DNA of 64,000 nucleotides from Poa pratensis (Eukaryota; Streptophyta; Magnoliopsida; Poales; Poaceae): NCBI GenBank assembly GCA_947311845.1, contig CAMZMU010000080.1, positions 45,880,745 to 45,944,744 on the forward strand. The letters are read 5' to 3'. The notes beneath the pieces were generated by a model. That model did no database searches, was not told the origin of the DNA, and saw only the letters and a list, made by a program, of their open reading frames with translations. Shown piece after piece: positions 11,938 through 23,000 of the stretch. Within the stretch, counting starts at the first letter, position 1; each line of letters opens with the position of its first letter. Position numbers and translations under genes: made by a program.

Positions 11938-12550
11938 TGATGCATGTAAAATGCATACATGAACTTTACATTTTATTCCATGTTATTTGCATCATATAAG
12001 GGTTATATTCATGATTTATATTGAGTTTTGGGGATAATTAACAACTTCCCCATTTTTCTGGAATTAACCCTGCGCTGTCAGAAAACCCCTTTTTCTATAT
12101 TTTGATGTTTCAGGGACCCAAACGACGTCCAAATGACCTGAATTTTACGGGGATCACTTTTTTTGGAAGGAACGAAACGTAGGCGCAAAGGAATCGAAGA
12201 AACGGAGACCAGAAGGCCGAAAGGGGTGGGCCCACGTGGCCAGATTCCCTGACCGCGTGGGACCCACCAAACTGGCCCTCGGGCCTCCGCTGCCGTCGAT
12301 CTTTCTTCCCGAAGCTTCGTCTTGACCTAAAAACGACTATATATAGACCCCCCAGGGCTTTCGCGAAAGAGAGCGCTGCCGAAACACAGAAACCACGAAA
12401 CAGAGACCTGGAGCTGAAGATTGGAGGGGGAAAACTCCGGCGGGGCGCTGCCGGTGTGGTCTCCTTCCCCTCCAACAACATCTCCACCGACACCATGATG
12501 AAGAGGGAGTAGTCCACCCCTGGACTATGGGTTTGTGGAAGTAACTTATC
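11938..12550 (+). repeat. truncated 3' LTR of the Athila-lineage element
   Basis: Starts TGATGCATGTAAAATGCA and follows the 5' LTR for about 610 bp with few substitutions, then stops matching after AGTAACTTATC. About 1.1 kb of the LTR is missing. It retains a 64-bp stretch (about 12440-12495) that the 5' LTR has lost; the solo LTR at 49004-50795 also carries this stretch, so the 5' LTR has the deletion. Confidence 0.85.
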
Positions 12551-12685
12551 CAAGGATCACTCACGAGGGACAACGGCGCCAGAAAACGTCTTTAGCTTTT
12601 CCTCTAAGTGAGAAAGGAAATAACTTCAGTTTTAAGACATGGTTCCCCGGCAACGGCGCCAGAAAACGTCTTGATTGCCCTTCAG
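12546..12685. repeat. scrambled filler made of short Athila fragments, partly inverted
   Basis: Consecutive pieces are recognisable. 12546-12564 is a direct copy of about 7575-7593 (after the PBS). 12571-12591 is an inverted copy of the PBS region (7533-7553). 12592-12638 is an inverted copy of gag (about 8089-8134). 12640-12685 is an inverted copy of the PBS plus about 13 bp of the adjoining LTR end (about 7518-7562). The first junction shares TTATC with the truncated LTR. This pattern looks like templated filler DNA from end-joining repair, or an aborted self-integration. Confidence 0.75.
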
Positions 12686-12965
12686 AGCAGAGTTCCTCCC
12701 TTTCCTCGTGCGTCCACGAGGGAGAAGGTACATCAATGCTCGCCGCGTTTTCCTGAGGCCTTTCCTCGCTGATCAAAGGACTGACGTATGCCGCTGGGCG
12801 TATGAACTGTGCTCCAAAATTCCGATCCTTGGTGGTGGATGCCGGCGAAGACTCTTCTAGGACGAAACCGAGCCCTGGATACCGCAGGAATTCCATGGCT
12901 GCCTTTGCCTTTCTCTTCTTTGTCATCTCGGCCGGCGAATTCAACGTCGCACCCGCGAAAATCAA
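12686..12965 (-). pseudogene. gag N-terminal fragment of the pol-less Tat element
   Basis: The minus-strand ATG at 12965 opens about 93 codons (a basic MTKKRKAK-like start near residue 14, then PGLGFVLEESSP and a Ser/Glu-rich part). The frame then runs by chance into the inverted Athila gag filler. Position just downstream of the PBS makes it the element's gag start; the continuation is at 4840-5795 across the Athila insertion. I cannot assign a domain to this short part. Confidence 0.55.
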
Positions 12966-13097
12966 GGCTAGTAACGCCCAGGGGGCGACGGCAACCTAGA
13001 AGCAGATCTTGTCGCGGACGAAGAGCTTAACGTAGAACTTGACGACGATCTTGACGTTGAACTTGAGGTTGATGAAGACGAATCCAGCGCTTGCACC

Positions 13098-13114
13098 CCT
13101 ACCTGGCGCGCCAG
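13098..13114 (-). other. primer binding site of the pol-less Tat element
   Basis: On the minus strand TGGCGCGCCAGGTAGGGG follows the LTR end after a one- to two-base gap. This form of PBS is common in grass Tat elements. It fixes both the element's orientation and its inner LTR boundary. Confidence 0.75.
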
Positions 13115-13115
13115 A

Positions 13116-14075
13116 TGTCGTGTCTCGGATCACGGACACTGGGAGTAGAGGATACCGCCTTTTTAGGTTTGGCACGGGGCACGAAGGAGGCTGGAAGACG
13201 CCTTACCCGGGAGTGGGATCGTCAAGTTCTTCGTCGGGTCAAGCGAGCAAGCAACACAGAGAGACACACGGAGTTTACCCAGGTTCAGGCCGCCCGGAGG
13301 CTAAAAGCCCTACTCCTGCATGTCTGGATTGAAGTGTTCAACATGGTGTGGTGTACAAAGGTGTTCTGAGATGAACCCGGCAGTGTTCCGGCCGGAGGTA
13401 GACGGAGAGCAGATCCTGCCCTGGGGAGATCACCTCTCTCTCTACCCTCCGAACCCTAGTCTAGTCTTGCTTGAGCTCTATCTTACATGTTTCTTCCTCT
13501 CCTCGGTGCCATGGTCCTCCTTTCATAGGCTAAGGGGATCCGACATGGGCACGCTAGGGCCGTGAGGGGTTTTAGGCGGGAAAACCCCTCGGTGGTCTTC
13601 GGAGGAGACGTGGCCTCTTCTCCTCCAAGAATATTCTGGGTGGTGGCGCGGTCGTCCGCCCTTGGGAAAGGTGGGACGAACAAAGCCTGTCCGCCCCACC
13701 AACCACGCTCGTGGCGACGTCACCAGGGCGCGTCCTTCGTCTTGGCGCCCAAGCCTTCTACCAGCTTCCGGCGCGAGCTGGCGTTCTTATCCTCTCGGCG
13801 GTATGGATAGAGGACCCGGGGGTACGCCTGGCCTCCTGCCGGGCGCACGGACCCGCGGATACTCCGCCTTGTTCTCCGGGCAACGGGTGACCCCGGAAGG
13901 TCGCCTGGTCCTTAGCCGCAGCGTGTCGATGTCGAACTTGTTGGGTTTCCTTGGGGCAGATGAGCTGACCCATCTGCTGGTCTTGACTCCTTGCCTTGTC
14001 CATCTTCTTGGTGGGCCCTGGTGGTGGACTCACTTTGGCAGCATCAGGGGAACCCCATGTTCCACTGCTGCGACA
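13116..14075 (-). repeat. 5' LTR of the pol-less Tat element
   Basis: This 960-bp LTR reads TGTCGTGTC to GCGACA on the plus strand (the element reads on the minus strand, starting TGTCGCAGCAGTGG). The same family occurs three more times in the window: truncated at 600-835, solo at 14485-15415 and solo at 56692-57715. Outer flank is CGTAC; the matching duplication is lost with the other end. Confidence 0.9.
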
Positions 14076-14484
14076 CGTACCATGTCTGATAATCCCATCT
14101 TAGTCATAAATGTTGCAAATTTATTGTGATTGTGGTCCATTATTTTTGTTAAATCTTCATTATCATACTGGTTCTTGCCATGCTTACATTTTTTAACATT
14201 ATGACACATATTTTCTCCATTTTATTTTCTGCATTAGCGGGACAAGATTTATTTAGGATTATGCAGGATAACAAGGCTTTGCCAAGCAAGTGAACATGGA
14301 CATATCTTTTTCATTTCATTTTCATTGCGATTAGTTGTTGTCTTAAGTTGAGGTTAGATGTGCTTTCCGTGTAGGATTATTTAGGATTACGCTACCCGTG
14401 TAGTTTCAGTGTTCAGGGTACATAAACATATAACTAATCTTTGTTATTTTGGTTTTCGTAATGTATTAGACTGCAGTGTATTAT
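14076..14484. other. AT-rich DNA, no gene seen
   Basis: Low-complexity, T-rich sequence typical of a plant intron or spacer. It and 15421-15740 were one continuous stretch before the solo LTR at 14485 arrived, and may belong to the 5' region of the FAR1/MULE-like gene downstream. Confidence 0.35.
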
Positions 14485-15415
14485 TGTCGTAGCAGTGGAA
14501 CGTGGAGTTCCCCTAGTACCGCCAAAGTGGGTCCACCCCATGTGGGTCCAAGATGAAGATGGACAAGACCAAGACTCAAGTCAAGCTGGCGGGTTCACTG
14601 TCAAGACACGCATGGCCTACGTCGACTAAGGGCTCCGATCCTGGGGACCTTCCGGGTCCCCGAACCAAGCAAGAAGGCCAGGAAGGACCTGAGAGCCCGA
14701 GTTCCCGGCAGGAGGCCAGGCTCCCTCTCGGGTACCTCCCCACGTCCCTGTGGATAAGCACTCCACCTCATCGCGGAAGACTTGGGAAGCAAGGCGAAGG
14801 CAGCGCGGGCGGGAAGCACGTCCCGTGGTGGTGTCAGCTCCTGTCCACCCCAAGGCGGACGCTCCCACCTAACCCAATGGAGACGCTAGGCTGAGGAGAG
14901 GCCACGTCTCCTCCTAAACTAGATGAGGAGGGTCCTTCACCCCGAAGGTCCCTCACGCCCCTCACGTGACCCTGTGGCAACCCCTTAGCCTATAAAAGGA
15001 GGACCAAGGCATGGAGGAGGGGGAGGTCGAGGCAAGGACGAGCACAAGCTAGAACCAGAACAAGACTAGACTAGGGCTGCGAAGGTAGAGAGGAAGGTGA
15101 TCTCCTCCGGGTCAGGATCTGTCCTTCTTCTACCTCCAGCCAAAACCCTTCCGGGTACCCTGTCCGGGAGGTTCCATTGTAAGCCACACTATGAAGAACC
15201 CATCAATCTAGACATGCAGGAGTAGGGCTTTTAGCCTCCGGGCGGCCTGAACCTGGGTAGCTCCTTGTGTCCCTTTGGTTGCATGCTTTGATCGTGGAGA
15301 GAAGAGCTTGATCTAGACTCTGCCCAAGAAGACGATTCTCAGCCTCCTTCGCGCCCCGTGCCGAACCTAAAAGGGGTATCCTATACTCCCGGTGTCCGTG
15401 CAACGAGACACGACA
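14485..15415 (+). mobile_element. solo LTR, Tat family, with perfect TSD
   Basis: A 931-bp solo LTR beginning TGTCGTAGCAGTGGAACG and ending GAGACACGACA. It is flanked on both sides by ATTAT (14480-14484 and 15416-15420). It belongs to the same family as the LTR at 13116-14075 but in the opposite orientation. A TATAAAAGGA promoter motif is seen at 14991-15000. No internal sequence remains, consistent with unequal recombination between the two LTRs of a former full element. Confidence 0.93.
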
Positions 15416-15420
15416 ATTAT

Positions 15421-15740
15421 GTCCATTATAACATCAAGCATGCATAAGTCTACTTGAACATACTTATAAGTACTTCCTTATGGCAATAGTGACCGTTTGT
15501 AATCATATATGTTTGTGGTTTGATAGTCTCAGTATTTCTTATTAGTCTCAGTATTTCTTATTTAGTTTTTGACAACCTCTGCAATTTAAACTCTCCATGT
15601 ATGATCTGTACGCTGCTTGGTTGGTATATGATATAGCTAGCTAAAATTACCATCGTCGAATTCATGTTAAATTTGTTTTCATCCAATGTATATTTTTTGT
15701 GATAGTGCCAGTTTTGAATATGAACTGGATGTGTTACTGT
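15421..15740. other. AT-rich DNA upstream of the FAR1/MULE-like remnant
   Basis: No frame. A candidate 3' splice site (TTCTACAG) at about 15745-15752 precedes the first coding-like stretch of the FAR1/MULE remnant, so this may be intron. Confidence 0.35.
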
Positions 15741-17766
15741 CGATGTTCTACAGGTATGGCGGATTCTACCACAACAGGATTGAGGAGGAAGACGTATCTG
15801 AAGAGGACTACTCCAATTCGGATGCTCAGTTTTGGCCATTTGATGTACATTCCGATGACGACCACCTTGGTGGGAACGGATCGGATGATGATGATAGCGT
15901 GAGTGTAAACGGACCCGACGATGATGATAGCGTGAGTGTAAATGGATCCGACGATGATGATAGTGTGAGTGTAAATGGATCCGACGATGATGATAATGTG
16001 AGTCACCTGCCAGTTAACTTTTTTTAATTTAAAACCAACGGCACATCAACTTACAGTTCCTTGTTTTAAATTATGTAGATGGACGTCCATGACATGGATG
16101 TCAATGACCCAAATTGAGAGAATAGGGCTGGTGTATCGTGCTCGGAAAACAAGAGTGAATTATGTTCATTATTCTTCGTTGAGAAGCAATGAATGCAAGC
16201 TTTGAATTACAACTTACATGTGTTTGTTTTTAATCGCTTAGGTGATAGATGCAGCCGACAGTGACCATTCTGATGACTCAGATGCAGACATTGAGCATGA
16301 TGATAAAGATAGGGAAGAAGTAATACAAAGATACCGCAGATAATGGCCATGAGGTATCCTTCTGAAACGGAGCTTATGACTTCTACAACAAACACGTGAA
16401 AGAACATGGCTTCAGCATAAGGAGGTCTAGGACAAAGAAGGTAGATTCTACAGGAGAGATACACGTCAGGCGGTTCGTGTGCTCGAGGCAAGGGAAAAGG
16501 GATATCAGGTTCTTGACCAAGGACGACCGTAAGCGTAGGTTAAGACCTGAGACTCGTTGCAACTGCAATTCGCGTATGGAGGTGAAGCTTGATAGATCCA
16601 ATGGGGAATGGTTTGTTGGGAAGTTCCAAGACAAGCACAACCATACCCTAGCTAGTCCAGACGAATTCCTCTTTCTCTGGTCCCACAGAAAGATCAAGGA
16701 TTTCCAATAAGCCGAGATCTTAGCATTGGGAGCAGCTCGGATGAGGAAACATGCAATAATGGAAGGCCTGATCGCTAGATATGGTTCGTATAAAGATGTA
16801 GGATTTGTGCACAAGGACTTGTACACATGTGTTCCAGTGAGAAGAGGAAGATGCTCGAGTAGGGCGATGCTAACACAGCCATTGGCATTATTATCAGCAG
16901 AAAAAAGAGGGACCCGAGCTTCTTTTTTGAGTACCAGGTAGATGGAAAGGGAGACCTGAAAAGCATGTTCTGGTGTGATTCTCAGTCACGTTAGGACTAT
17001 CAAGATTTTTGTGATGTGATGGTCTTTGACAGTACCTACAAGATGAATCGAAATGGTATGCCATTCGTTCCTTTTGTCGGTATGAACAATCACCGTAAGA
17101 CTATGGTGTTCGGTTGCAAAATCGTTTCAAACGAGACCGAGGATACCTATGCTTGGGTGCTTGAGTCTGTCACGAGAGCAATGAGTCAGAACAAGCCAAA
17201 GTCAGTAATAACGGATTGGGATGCTGCCATGATCGGAGCAATTCGGCATGTCCTTATTGGCGTGAGGCACAACCTATGTTCGTGGCATATAGAAAAAAAA
17301 TATACAGCAACATCTCTGTTTCGATTCATTGCCCGAGTTACGGTCGCCTATATACTACGCCATTGAGCATGTCGTGTTTGAGCAGAGGTGGCACGCATTT
17401 GTTTTTAAATGGCAGACTATTTAACAAAAGAATGGCTAAAAAGAATGTACATCTAGAAGAGACTGTGGGCCGCCTCTTATCTATCCAATGCATTTTTCCT
17501 TGGTATGCGAAGCAACCAAAGGAGTGAAAGTCTGAAATCCCGCCTTCACCTTCACCTTGACATTGGTATGAGCCTTGTTGAGTTGATTCTACACTATGAG
17601 AATGCCAATGTTCACATTCGTACAAAAGAGGCGAACGACGACTCCATGTCTATACACTCTAATCCGTGGCAGTAACTAAACATAAGAGGATTGAGAACAC
17701 TGCTGCCAAGGTCTTCACTCCGGCAAACTTCTACTTTTGCAAGCAGATTTGTAAAAGATTGATGAC
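15741..17766 (+). pseudogene. FAR1 / Mutator-like transposase-type gene, decayed
   Basis: Parts in order: an acidic N-terminal region with 11-residue repeats (15753-16020); a FAR1 DNA-binding domain (PF03101) from about 16370 to 16690 with AYDFYNKHV, a CSRQGKR segment, CNC, and the zinc-ligand pattern ending in DKHNHTL; then from about 16715 to 17320 the MULE transposase core (PF10551) with FDSTYKMN (first catalytic Asp), VITDWDAAM (second Asp) and a C-x2-H (CSWH); last, weaker matches (17360-17765) to the post-transposase region. At least six frameshifts or stops break it (for example at 16376, 16708, 16940, 16994, 17300 and 17525). FAR1 proteins are either MULE transposases or domesticated transcription factors. 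The decay and repeat context suggest a dead transposon gene. A solo LTR splits it at 17766, and a probable continuation lies at 31137-31215. Confidence 0.8.
15878..16006 (+). repeat. 33-bp tandem repeat encoding acidic 11-residue units
   Basis: Four units of 33 bp start at 15878, 15911, 15944 and 15977 (the last is incomplete). Each encodes GSDDDDSVSVN with one Ser-to-Pro and one Ser-to-Asn change. The unit length is a multiple of three, so the frame is kept. It forms the acidic N-terminal part of the FAR1/MULE-like remnant. Confidence 0.85.
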
Positions 17767-18968
17767 TAATACGTCTCAAACGTATCTATAATTTTTGATG
17801 TTCCATGCTTATTTTATAACAATGCCATATGTGTTTATTATGTTTTTATATCATTTTGGCATATTTTCTGGAACTAACCTATTAACCCAGTGCCCAATGC
17901 CAGTTTCTGTTTATTATGTCTGTGCATTGCAGAAAAGGTCCAAACTCCAAAGTGCTCAGAAAAATCCGAAAACATTACAGAAATTCTTTTTTGCCAGAAG
18001 ACCCGGAAGCAGAAGGGGAGCTGCAGGTGGGGCCCACAGCCCCCAGACGACCCCCAGGCACGGTCTAGGGTCAACCGCGCCTGGGTCCCACCTGGGCACC
18101 TCGTGCACCGTCTCGTGTCGCCTCTTCGCCTATAAAATCACTCCTGACCTAAAAACGAAGTCCCCCGAAGGATTTCTCCAGAAAAGCTCCAGAGCTCTGC
18201 CGCCACCAAAAACCCTAGTTCGGGGGATAGAAGGTCCTGTTCCGGCACCCTGCCGGGATGGGAAATTGCCCCCGGAGTCATCTTCATCGACCTTGCTGCC
18301 TCCCGTGATGCAGCGGGAGTAGTTCTTCATCGGGGCTGAGGGCTCTTGCTGTAGCTATGTGGTTATTTCTCTATCCCATGGTTGATCTTTATGTGATCAT
18401 GAGCATTGTTAGTGTCGCTGAATTCATATGATGTATATGCTACTCAATTGGTTTATCTAGTATAATTTCCGAAGTCATTGTTGACAACATAAAGCCGTGG
18501 TGACAGTGTGGGTGGCGTGTGTGTGACTCTTTAAATAATAAATTAGAGGGATATTTACCATGGATTATTCTTTGTGGAATTGTGGTGTTTGTTTACTCGG
18601 ACTTTGAGGTGTGCTTTTGTAGCCCTACGCATAGTACTCTTGTTTTACCAAGAAGAAGAATAGTTTCGAGTATCACTTGTTTGCGTTCAGTTGTGCTAAC
18701 GTGTTGAGAGAGATCCCTAGTGAAAGTATGATACCTAGGCCTTGTTTCCAATCATCGGAACACCGTTTCTAGTCACTTTTGTTACATGTTTGATTGCTGC
18801 CATTTTTATTACAGATTACAAATATCACTTGTTACCATCCATATCACTTGCATTTTACCATCTCTTCGCCGAACTAGTGCACCTATACATCTGACAAGTG
18901 TATTGGGTGTGTTGGGGACACAAGAGATTTGTTGTATCTTAATTACAGGGTTGCTTGAGGGATACCTT

Positions 18969-19491
18969 TGTCGTCGTATCGGCATCTTGGATAGGAGACG
19001 GGGTCCTGCTAGCCGAGGGTGAACGTAGGGCAAGAAGGTGGACGTCGTCAAGGTCGGGATTGTACACGGCGGTTTACCCAGCTTCAGGCACCACGGCGGT
19101 GGCGGTGCCCTACGTGCTGCTATAACTCACTATAAGGCAATATCGCCGTGAACAGGTTACAATGAGTTGGGTGTAGAGATATGATTGGTTGCCCTAAAGG
19201 CGTCCCGAGGTCCAGCTTATATAGGCGGCTGGACCTAGGGTTACAAGGTGTTACGTATCCAGCAAGTATACGGAGTCCTAAACCTAGCCGGCAAGTATGC
19301 CGCCTTCCGTCTTGGTCTTGGTGGCTTCATGGGCTTCAGTCTTGGGCCTCCTCCTTGCCGGCATCCGCCTTCCTTGGTCGTCAGCTATCTGGGCCGCCCG
19401 GTAGGCAAAGCCTTCACCACCACTGCGGGCCACCCTGGACTAGCCGGATTGATCCATGCTGGTGATACCCCTAGTAGGTATATCCCCAACA
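18969..19491 (-). repeat. 3' LTR of the Tat element
   Basis: 523 bp, TGTCGTCGTATCGG to CCCCAACA on the plus strand. It differs from the 5' LTR mainly in one short cluster (about 19167-19190) and one T/A substitution near 19250. On the inner side lies the polypurine tract (minus strand CCTCCCAGGGGCTAA). Confidence 0.95.
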
Positions 19492-20024
19492 TTAGCCCCT
19501 GGGAGGGTTCGAGTTCTTCAGGCGCCGTCTTCTTTGTCGGCAACGTCCGCCTTGTCTTGTAAGCGTCTGAAGAGCTTGAAGCATTCCAAGTTGAAAGTAA
19601 GCGGCGGTCCGCCTAAAGTAGTCGGACAACTTGCCGCCATCATGGGAAAGACGGCCTGACCATTGTCAGGAATCTTCCTGGCACCAGTCTTGTCAATTGA
19701 CTGGACCGTCAAATGTTGACGGATGACGCCATGCAGTCCACGACAGTTTGGACTTGGGCATGCGTCATGATGGTTTCTCCACTACGCACAGAAATCGGAG
19801 CGAGGCCGCAGACGCCGTTGCCACGACGTGCAAATCGTGGGCACGTGGCGGAAATCTCGCGTCCCCCAATCTCGGCACGGATCTTGGCGCGTGGGGATAA
19901 ATACCCCAAAGGGCACATCGATGCACTTCTTCTCATTCGCACACCCACCGTGGCCTCCTCACCTTCCCGAGCTCAACTCCTCCTCGAACTCAACTCCGGC
20001 GAGCACGAGCGCGCCTCTCCCCAA

Positions 20025-23000
20025 ATGGCGAGCACTCAGCAGGATGCGGCGGCGACGGCGGCACTGGCTGCGGCTTCTTCGACCCCCGCCGGATCTGGAT
20101 CTGTCCCAGCGGCGGCGGCGGTGCCCGCAGGCGCATCGATGACCTCTCCCGCGGCCACCGTGGCCACGGGCGGGGTTTCTACTTCTTCCCCAGCTCCGCG
20201 GCGCCTGCAACCGCCGCTCCAACCTTTCCCCTCCCATCCCTCGCGGCCCAGCTCAGAGGGCGGCGGAATCTGCCGCCGACGAGGATGACGACGCGAGGAA
20301 GAGGAAGAGGCTGGAGACCTGGGTTCCAGGTACTGGCTGCCGTCAGTTATGACGTCAGCATATCTGAAGGAACTGGAGGAAGGCGGATACATTCCGCCAA
20401 AGACGGAATGCTCCTGGAGGGTTCCAGGCGACGAGGCGGTGCCTGACCCCCAAGACGGCGAGCGTGTCATGTTGGCTTCGCATAGCCTTCGCGGTATGTC
20501 TCTGCCGCTTTCCGCCTTCTTCTTGGCGGTGCTTAGTTTTTATGGGCTGCAGCCACACAACATAGCGCCCAACAGTATTCTAGTGCTAGCCGGCTTCCAG
20601 GCTTTGTGCGAAGGGTACTTAGGCATAGCTGCGTCCATAGAGCTGTTTAAGTACTGCTTCCTGTGCCGCCGGCAAACCATACCAGGCGGCCACCTAGCAA
20701 CCTGCGGTAGTGTTACGTTCAACTGCCGCCAACCCGACTGGTACCCAAAAATACCATACATCGAGTCGGTGAAGCACTGGACCAGCACTTTCTTTACTGC
20801 AAGGACATCCCGACACCTGGCAGCACACAAGGGATGCCAGCCTTCGTCAACGGTCCGCCAACCCACAAGGCTTGCTGGACAGCAAAGTGCCGCTCAGCAG
20901 CTTGCCGGAACTTCGAGTTGCCGTTAGGCGGATCGAGTTCTTGACGAAGACGATGTTGGCTCCACGACTTGACGGAGTTGACACCGTCATTGCTGGGTGT
21001 CGAGGAAGATTATGCCTCTCCGCCATCGCCCACTGAAGATGTGCGAGTACAAGGCGGACGACGCCGGCAACAGCACCCTTGATCAGGATGCCTTGGAATA
21101 CCGGCTTAGAGAGCTTATCAAGCCTCTGTCGGTGAAGGCGGCTGAAGGCGTCGCCATGTTCACCATGACAACCCAGCCCCAGCGGTAAGTCAAAGCTACT
21201 TTGTTATTTCACTAACATCCTTGCCCACTAGGTACTGAATTAATATTGTCTTGCTTCCTTTTCAGCTACAAACCTTGGGAGAGGACGAGCTGGCCCAAAC
21301 TGGTACGATACAGGTGCCAGCAAGTCGAAGAAGCGCAAGCTGAGCTCCTCCACCAAGGATTTGGAGAAGAGGAAGAAGGCGGCCACCTCTGCGATGCAGA
21401 GGATGAGACCGTGGGGAACGTCCCTTGAAGCGGTAGCAAACTTTGGCTTCCCTGACTTGGATATTTTATATTTTGTGCTGACAAACTTGCATGTTTCTGC
21501 TTACAGAGGCAAGCCTACCATGCCCAAACTCCGCTCCAACTTGAAGATTGCTGCCGGCAGGGGCAAGCCACCACGTTCTTCTCCAGCTGCTGCCCGACAA
21601 CGCCCACAGTTGGCGTTCCCGTGGTTGTGTGCCAGGGAACGTACACAGCTGCCGGTACCGCAGAGGCGGCTACAGAGAAGATGGCGGGCAAGAAATCAGT
21701 TGCCGGCATAACTTTTTCCAAGACGGCTGAAGCTTCGGCTAGTGATGCCGCTCGATTTATCGCCATGAAGCAGGAGATGGATGACCAGATGGCGGCCGAA
21801 CAAGGCGGATCGTCCACTCATCCTGGCTCCCAACCTGGCAAAGGGTTGCAAGACCCCCGGCAAACACTGAAGACCATGCGTGACGGTACCCGCAACTGGT
21901 ACGCACACATGGACGAACTCCACGACACCCTGCACGGACAACTTGAGGTAAAATAGCCTATGGTCCCAGCCCCCGAGCACTTTGGCGGCTGAAAAATTTA
22001 GCCGGCAAAGTGGTCTCGTTGACTAAATAGTGCTAACCATAATGTTGCTTTCGTGCATGCAGGCCGTTCTTGCTTCCAATCTTGAGCTATTTCGTGCTCA
22101 AGAGATGAAGAAGAAGGAATGCGAGGAACTGCAGCAGGACGTGGAGTTGAAGAACGCCCAAATTGCGAGTTTGGAAGAAGCTCGCAAGAAGGATGAAGGT
22201 GACAAAGCTTTCTTTGCCTTCTTTTCGTCCGACTTCTTTTCCTTTTCCGACAAGTATTTTAGTCGTCTTTTCTTTTTATTTGTAGAATTATTAAACACTG
22301 CGCAAGATATTCTCAAGAACTCCACTGACATGCAAGCTTTGATGAACGAAGCTGCAGATCTTGCCGGGCTGGTGACCAAGCTGAAGGCGGATCACGCCAA
22401 GGAGCTGGATGATCGTGCGTTGGCCATGCTGCCGAAGTTAGCAAGTTGACTGGACAACTTGAGGCCATGAGCAACAACCTTGACCAGGTGAACAAGAACG
22501 CCAAGGAGCAGCAGGACCAACTGTCAAAGGCGGTCCAGCTAGCCCAAGAAACGCTTGAGAACCATCTGGATGAGGTCAACGCCATCCACGACCATGTCTT
22601 GGGTATGCCTCCATCCTTCATTTTGTCACCTTGCTTTCTTGAACTTGAAGCTGCAGTGTGTAACTTTGTGTTTGTGCAGTGCCGGCTAGCTTGGGAGATG
22701 ACCTGGCCACAACGCCGCGCCTTGCCGATCTTGAAAATTGGCGAAATCGTCAACCAGATTGTCGGCGCAGGCAAATCATTTGCCGCCAAGTTCTACCCTG
22801 GGGAAGACGGCGATCCCGTCATCTTCGATGCTCTGCCGGATTGCTGGAGAAGGCGACAGCTGAACACGACAACACGCTACGCTCAGCAGCACGAGGCGGC
22901 GCCAAGTTGGCATTGGCGATGACGGCGGCGTGGTACCCGGAGGCTGATATTCATCAAGTCACCGAGTACTTCCCCACCGAAGACGAAAACAGCCAAGCCA

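Larger units (their letters stand above)
5796..12685 (+). mobile_element. non-autonomous Athila-lineage Ty3/gypsy element (gag-protease)
   Basis: The element has a 5' LTR (5796-7530), a PBS beginning TGGCGCCGTTGCCGG at 7541, gag (7854-9160), a retropepsin-like protease (about 9161-9570), a 2.4-kb non-coding stretch, and a 3' LTR that starts at 11938 after GCTTGGGGATGT and is cut at about 12550. No reverse transcriptase, RNase H or integrase exists, so it needs enzymes in trans. The gag and protease resemble those of the abundant Triticeae non-autonomous Athila families (Sabrina-like; recognition from memory). It sits in the gag of the Tat-type element. The bases left of it are GTACG, but no matching duplication is found on the right because that end is rearranged. 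Confidence 0.8.
600..14075 (-). mobile_element. pol-less Ty3/gypsy element, Tat type, with nested Athila element
   Basis: Read on the minus strand the order is: 5' LTR (14075-13116), a PBS starting TGGCGCGCC, gag N-terminal part (12965-12686), an inserted Athila element, gag C-terminal part with a zinc knuckle (5795-4840), an antisense gene (1144-4424, plus strand) and a truncated 3' LTR (835-600). No protease, reverse transcriptase, RNase H or integrase is present, so the copy is non-autonomous or an internal deletion derivative. An antisense gene next to the 3' LTR is known for the Tat lineage of plant Ty3/gypsy elements (Grande, Retand, RIRE2 types). The lineage call rests on that gene and on the general resemblance to the complete Tat element at 18969-30996. 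Confidence 0.7.

Noticed and set aside
600..14075. Two LTR fragments 600-835 and 13116-14075 as independent solo LTRs
   Set aside because: Both have the same orientation, a PPT and a PBS face the interior, and gag plus an antisense gene lie between, so they are the ends of one element.
15878..16006. Regular repeats as CRISPR array
   Set aside because: Units are directly adjacent without spacers and preserve a reading frame in a plant transposase-like gene.
17760..17773. TGATGACTAATACG as LTR start at 17760
   Set aside because: The ATGAC duplications at 17762-17766 and 31132-31136 place the LTR end at 17767. Starting at 17760 gives no matching duplication.
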